Program-made: the position numbers and the translations under genes
Source: Bacillota bacterium
Lineage (GTDB): Bacteria; Bacillota; Clostridia; Lachnospirales; Lachnospiraceae
Length of the DNA stretch: 6,974 nt
Direction of reading: 5' to 3'
Assembly (NCBI GenBank): GCA_017861355.1
Contig: JAGFXQ010000178.1
Span: 1 to 6,974 of the forward strand
Part shown: in pieces, positions 5,355 through 6,974 of the stretch
Position numbering within the stretch: the stretch's first letter is position 1
Layout of the letters: each line of letters opens with the position of its first letter
The notes under the pieces: generated by a model
What the model was told of the DNA's origin: nothing
What the model saw: only the letters and a program-made list of their open reading frames with translations
The model's database searches: none

Positions 5355-6974
5355 TTATTCGAAGATTGCCTCTGTAATCTCGGGGTCTCCAAGCATAGCC
5401 TCTACCAATAACTCTAACTTATTTTCCGTCTGAAGAAAACTCTTCGGAAGATTGAGCAATGTCTCATCTCCACCTTTGAACAGAGGTCTGACCCCTTCCG
5501 AGGGAAGCCACAGTCGGCCCAGCATCTTACCATTGAGTATAAGCAGAAGCTTTATATCTCTTCCGGATACTTTGAAACTCAAGCTCTTACTCAGTGGCTC
5601 GCTTAGGTGGAAGTTAGTAGAGAATAAAGCCATCTCCCCGGGCATCAGTTTTACATGATTTAGCTGTATATGATGACATTCATCGGAGGATGTGGCATGC
5701 ATAGCCTCTATATAAGATACCAGCTGCTTCTCATCCGCTCCACAGCAGGAGATCTCTTTCATACGGTATCCTTCATATAATAATATTCTTAGCTTACCCG
5801 ATTCTTGGATTGTCTTTTGCTCATAATAAATTGATAGCTCGAATTCAGCGTTTTGACTGGATGCATCCAAGCTGACACTACAATCCATCGGCTGTAGTTC
5901 TTTCATCAGCTCACCATCCACATATACTCTCGCATACGATTGCAGACCGGATAAGATCAATACCAAGGCATCACTACCTTCCATCGCCGGACGAATAAAC
6001 TTCTTATACACCCCATACTGTGGCTGCTCCGGGTTATTATAAGAGCCAAACGTAATTCGAGGACGATACTGATCCTGATCGGACAGCCGCGAACAGGAAG
6101 AACCAGGCTTATCGTCTTTATGATAGCACCAGTTTTCCGAGATTTCTTCTATCTTATGGATTACTGCCAGCCCACGGATTCCTTTTTTGCTCCGGATATC
6201 CATCGCCGGAATTCTGGAATCAGAGAAATTACTATGTCCCCAGATCTCACAGCGTACTCCGAGTCGTAGTTCATCCTCCTGACAGCCTTCTGGCTCCGGA
6301 ATGAATTGATGCGTTCCGTCACCGAGTAAGGTACTGAGATATACTCCATTCCGGTATAAATGAATGATGTCCATACCATTGTATACTAAGTATCCCAGAA
6401 TATTTCTTTCTTCGCAGCCTCTTTCTTCACTGTCTCTTTCTATACAGTCTCTTTCTTCACTGTCTCTTTCTATACAGTCTCTTTCTTCACTGTCTCTTTC
6501 TTCGCAGCCTCTTTTTTTGCAGTCTCTTTCTTTACATTCTCTTTCTTTACATTCTCTTTCTTTACATTCTCTTTCTTTACATTCTCTTTCTTTATAGCCT
6601 CTCTCTTCACAGCCTTTTGCTTTACCTTCATACCAGCCATATCCGCGGTAATACTCCAGCTCTTCCATCGGCTTACAACAGTCGTCGGTGTGAACCTCTA
6701 TGCTTCCCAGCTCACTGCCCATCCCTGCCAGAGTACGCTTTCTATAGGTAAGCTGTTGTAATTGATTGATAAGCGTTTTCGAGGCATTGGTCGATGTCGT
6801 GTGTTCAAACAGATTGTCTGATAGGTGGTTTGAAGACAGGTTGTTTGAAGATTGGCAGTTGGATGATAGGCAATTGGGTGATAGGCTGTTTGAAGATAGT
6901 TTGTTGGCTGACAAACGGTTGATTGCTTCCTCCCGGGACACCACATACAGCAACAGACACTTGCTATCCGCAAA
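5355..6974 (-). CDS. Beta-galactosidase/GH35-like protein, C-terminal part (5' partial), with two pentapeptide repeat insertions
   Basis: The frame is open to the right edge and gives 539 residues, beginning FADSKCLLLYVVSREEAINRL in sense; the TTG at 6953 is not a true start. No catalytic motif is inside the window. The body after residue 191 reads as beta-rich domains: MDIIHLYRNGVYL, RCEIWGHSNFSDSRIPAM, FGSYNNPEQPQYGVYKKF, ARVYVDGELMKEL, LLLILNGKMLGRLWLP and NKLELLVEAMLGDPE. Phrases such as EIWGHSNF and the jelly-roll-like sugar-binding segments recall the C-terminal domains of large bacterial beta-galactosidases of GH35 type; this family call is from memory of such sequences and is moderate at best. 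No membrane segment is seen in the visible part. Two tandem arrays interrupt it: LSSNx x 7 (residues 21-55) and xCxER x 14 (residues 121-190). Without them the flanks read as continuous domain sequence (GYGWYEGKA...NILGYLVYNG). Confidence 0.6.
   Translation of the reverse strand, partial: FADSKCLLLYVVSREEAINRLSANKLSSNSLSPNCLSSNCQSSNNLSSNHLSDNLFEHTTSTNASKTLINQLQQLTYRKRTLAGMGSELGSIEVHTDDCCKPMEELEYYRGYGWYEGKAKGCEERGYKERECKERECKERECKERECKERDCKKRGCEERDSEERDCIERDSEERDCIERDSEERGCEERNILGYLVYNGMDIIHLYRNGVYLSTLLGDGTHQFIPEPEGCQEDELRLGVRCEIWGHSNFSDSRIPAMDIRSKKGIRGLAVIHKIEEISENWCYHKDDKPGSSCSRLSDQDQYRPRITFGSYNNPEQPQYGVYKKFIRPAMEGSDALVLILSGLQSYARVYVDGELMKELQPMDCSVSLDASSQNAEFELSIYYEQKTIQESGKLRILLYEGYRMKEISCCGADEKQLVSYIEAMHATSSDECHHIQLNHVKLMPGEMALFSTNFHLSEPLSKSLSFKVSGRDIKLLLILNGKMLGRLWLPSEGVRPLFKGGDETLLNLPKSFLQTENKLELLVEAMLGDPEITEAIFE
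6405..6614 (-). repeat. 14 x 15-bp in-frame tandem repeat encoding xCxER pentapeptides
   Basis: Fourteen exact 15-bp units with no length change. On the coding strand the order is GCEER, GYKER, ECKER x 4, DCKKR, GCEER, DSEER, DCIER, DSEER, DCIER, DSEER, GCEER. The four ECKER units (6525-6584) are identical in DNA, and DCIER/DSEER form a repeated 30-bp higher-order unit (6420-6494). Cys occupies position 2 in 10 of 14 units. The coding strand is strongly purine-rich (mostly GAA AGA). The peptide would be a highly charged, probably helical or extended spacer. Confidence 0.93.
6810..6914 (-). repeat. 7 x 15-bp in-frame tandem repeat encoding LSSNx pentapeptides
   Basis: Seven 15-bp units encode LSANK, LSSNS, LSPNC, LSSNC, QSSNN, LSSNH, LSDNL. 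The DNA copies are diverged from each other more than those of the second array, mostly by substitutions, but the 15-bp period is kept without indels. The polar Ser/Asn composition suggests a flexible loop, quite unlike the charged array about 200 bp downstream in the same gene. Confidence 0.9.

Noticed and set aside
6364..6597. Plus-strand frame rich in SLSLHSLSLQSLS
   Set aside because: It is just the opposite strand of the 15-bp xCxER array; the coding strand has the long open frame and domain-like flanks.
6698..6973. Minus-strand frame MRIASVCCCMWCPG...
   Set aside because: It lies in a shifted frame over the LSSNx array and its flanks; the other frame continues into the long conserved domain.

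Overview
The window looks like chromosomal DNA of a low-GC, Gram-positive anaerobe, most likely a motile Clostridia/Lachnospiraceae-type bacterium. This rests on AT-rich intergenic DNA, strong GGAGG ribosome binding sites, TTGACA/TATAAT-like promoters, tRNA genes without an encoded CCA, a DegV-family protein, a Gram-positive-style chemoreceptor and a large intracellular-type glycoside hydrolase. The genus cannot be fixed from sequence reading alone.

Layout from left to right. (1) The 3' end of an ABC importer permease (+), cut by the window edge. (2) A non-coding block (257-578) between convergent genes. It holds five tandem copies of a ~40-bp palindromic unit and then a ~75-nt imperfect hairpin that probably terminates the chemoreceptor transcript. 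(3) A complete methyl-accepting chemotaxis protein (-), with an unusual Lys-rich N-terminal extension. (4) A 366-bp divergent intergenic region with one sigma-A-type promoter for each flanking gene. (5) A DegV/FakB-type fatty-acid-binding protein (+), followed by a stem with a ~60-nt loop and a U-rich tail. (6) tRNA-Thr(CGU) (+), a GNAT acetyltransferase (-) and tRNA-Pro(CGG) (-), the latter with a good promoter and a 12-bp terminator stem. (7) The C-terminal 539 residues of a large protein (-) resembling the non-catalytic C-terminal part of a beta-galactosidase/GH35-like enzyme, open at the right edge.

The genes do not form one pathway; this is a mosaic of single-gene transcription units (nutrient uptake, chemotaxis, fatty-acid/phospholipid metabolism, detoxifying or modifying acetylation, tRNA supply, sugar hydrolysis). 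The most unusual signal is in the last gene. Two unrelated in-frame arrays of 15-bp tandem repeats, 7 x LSSNx and 14 x xCxER pentapeptides, interrupt what otherwise reads as an ordinary folded enzyme domain. The second most unusual is the palindromic 40-bp array, whose first copy includes the stop codon of the ABC permease gene and whose copies seem to move between two alternative stem designs.
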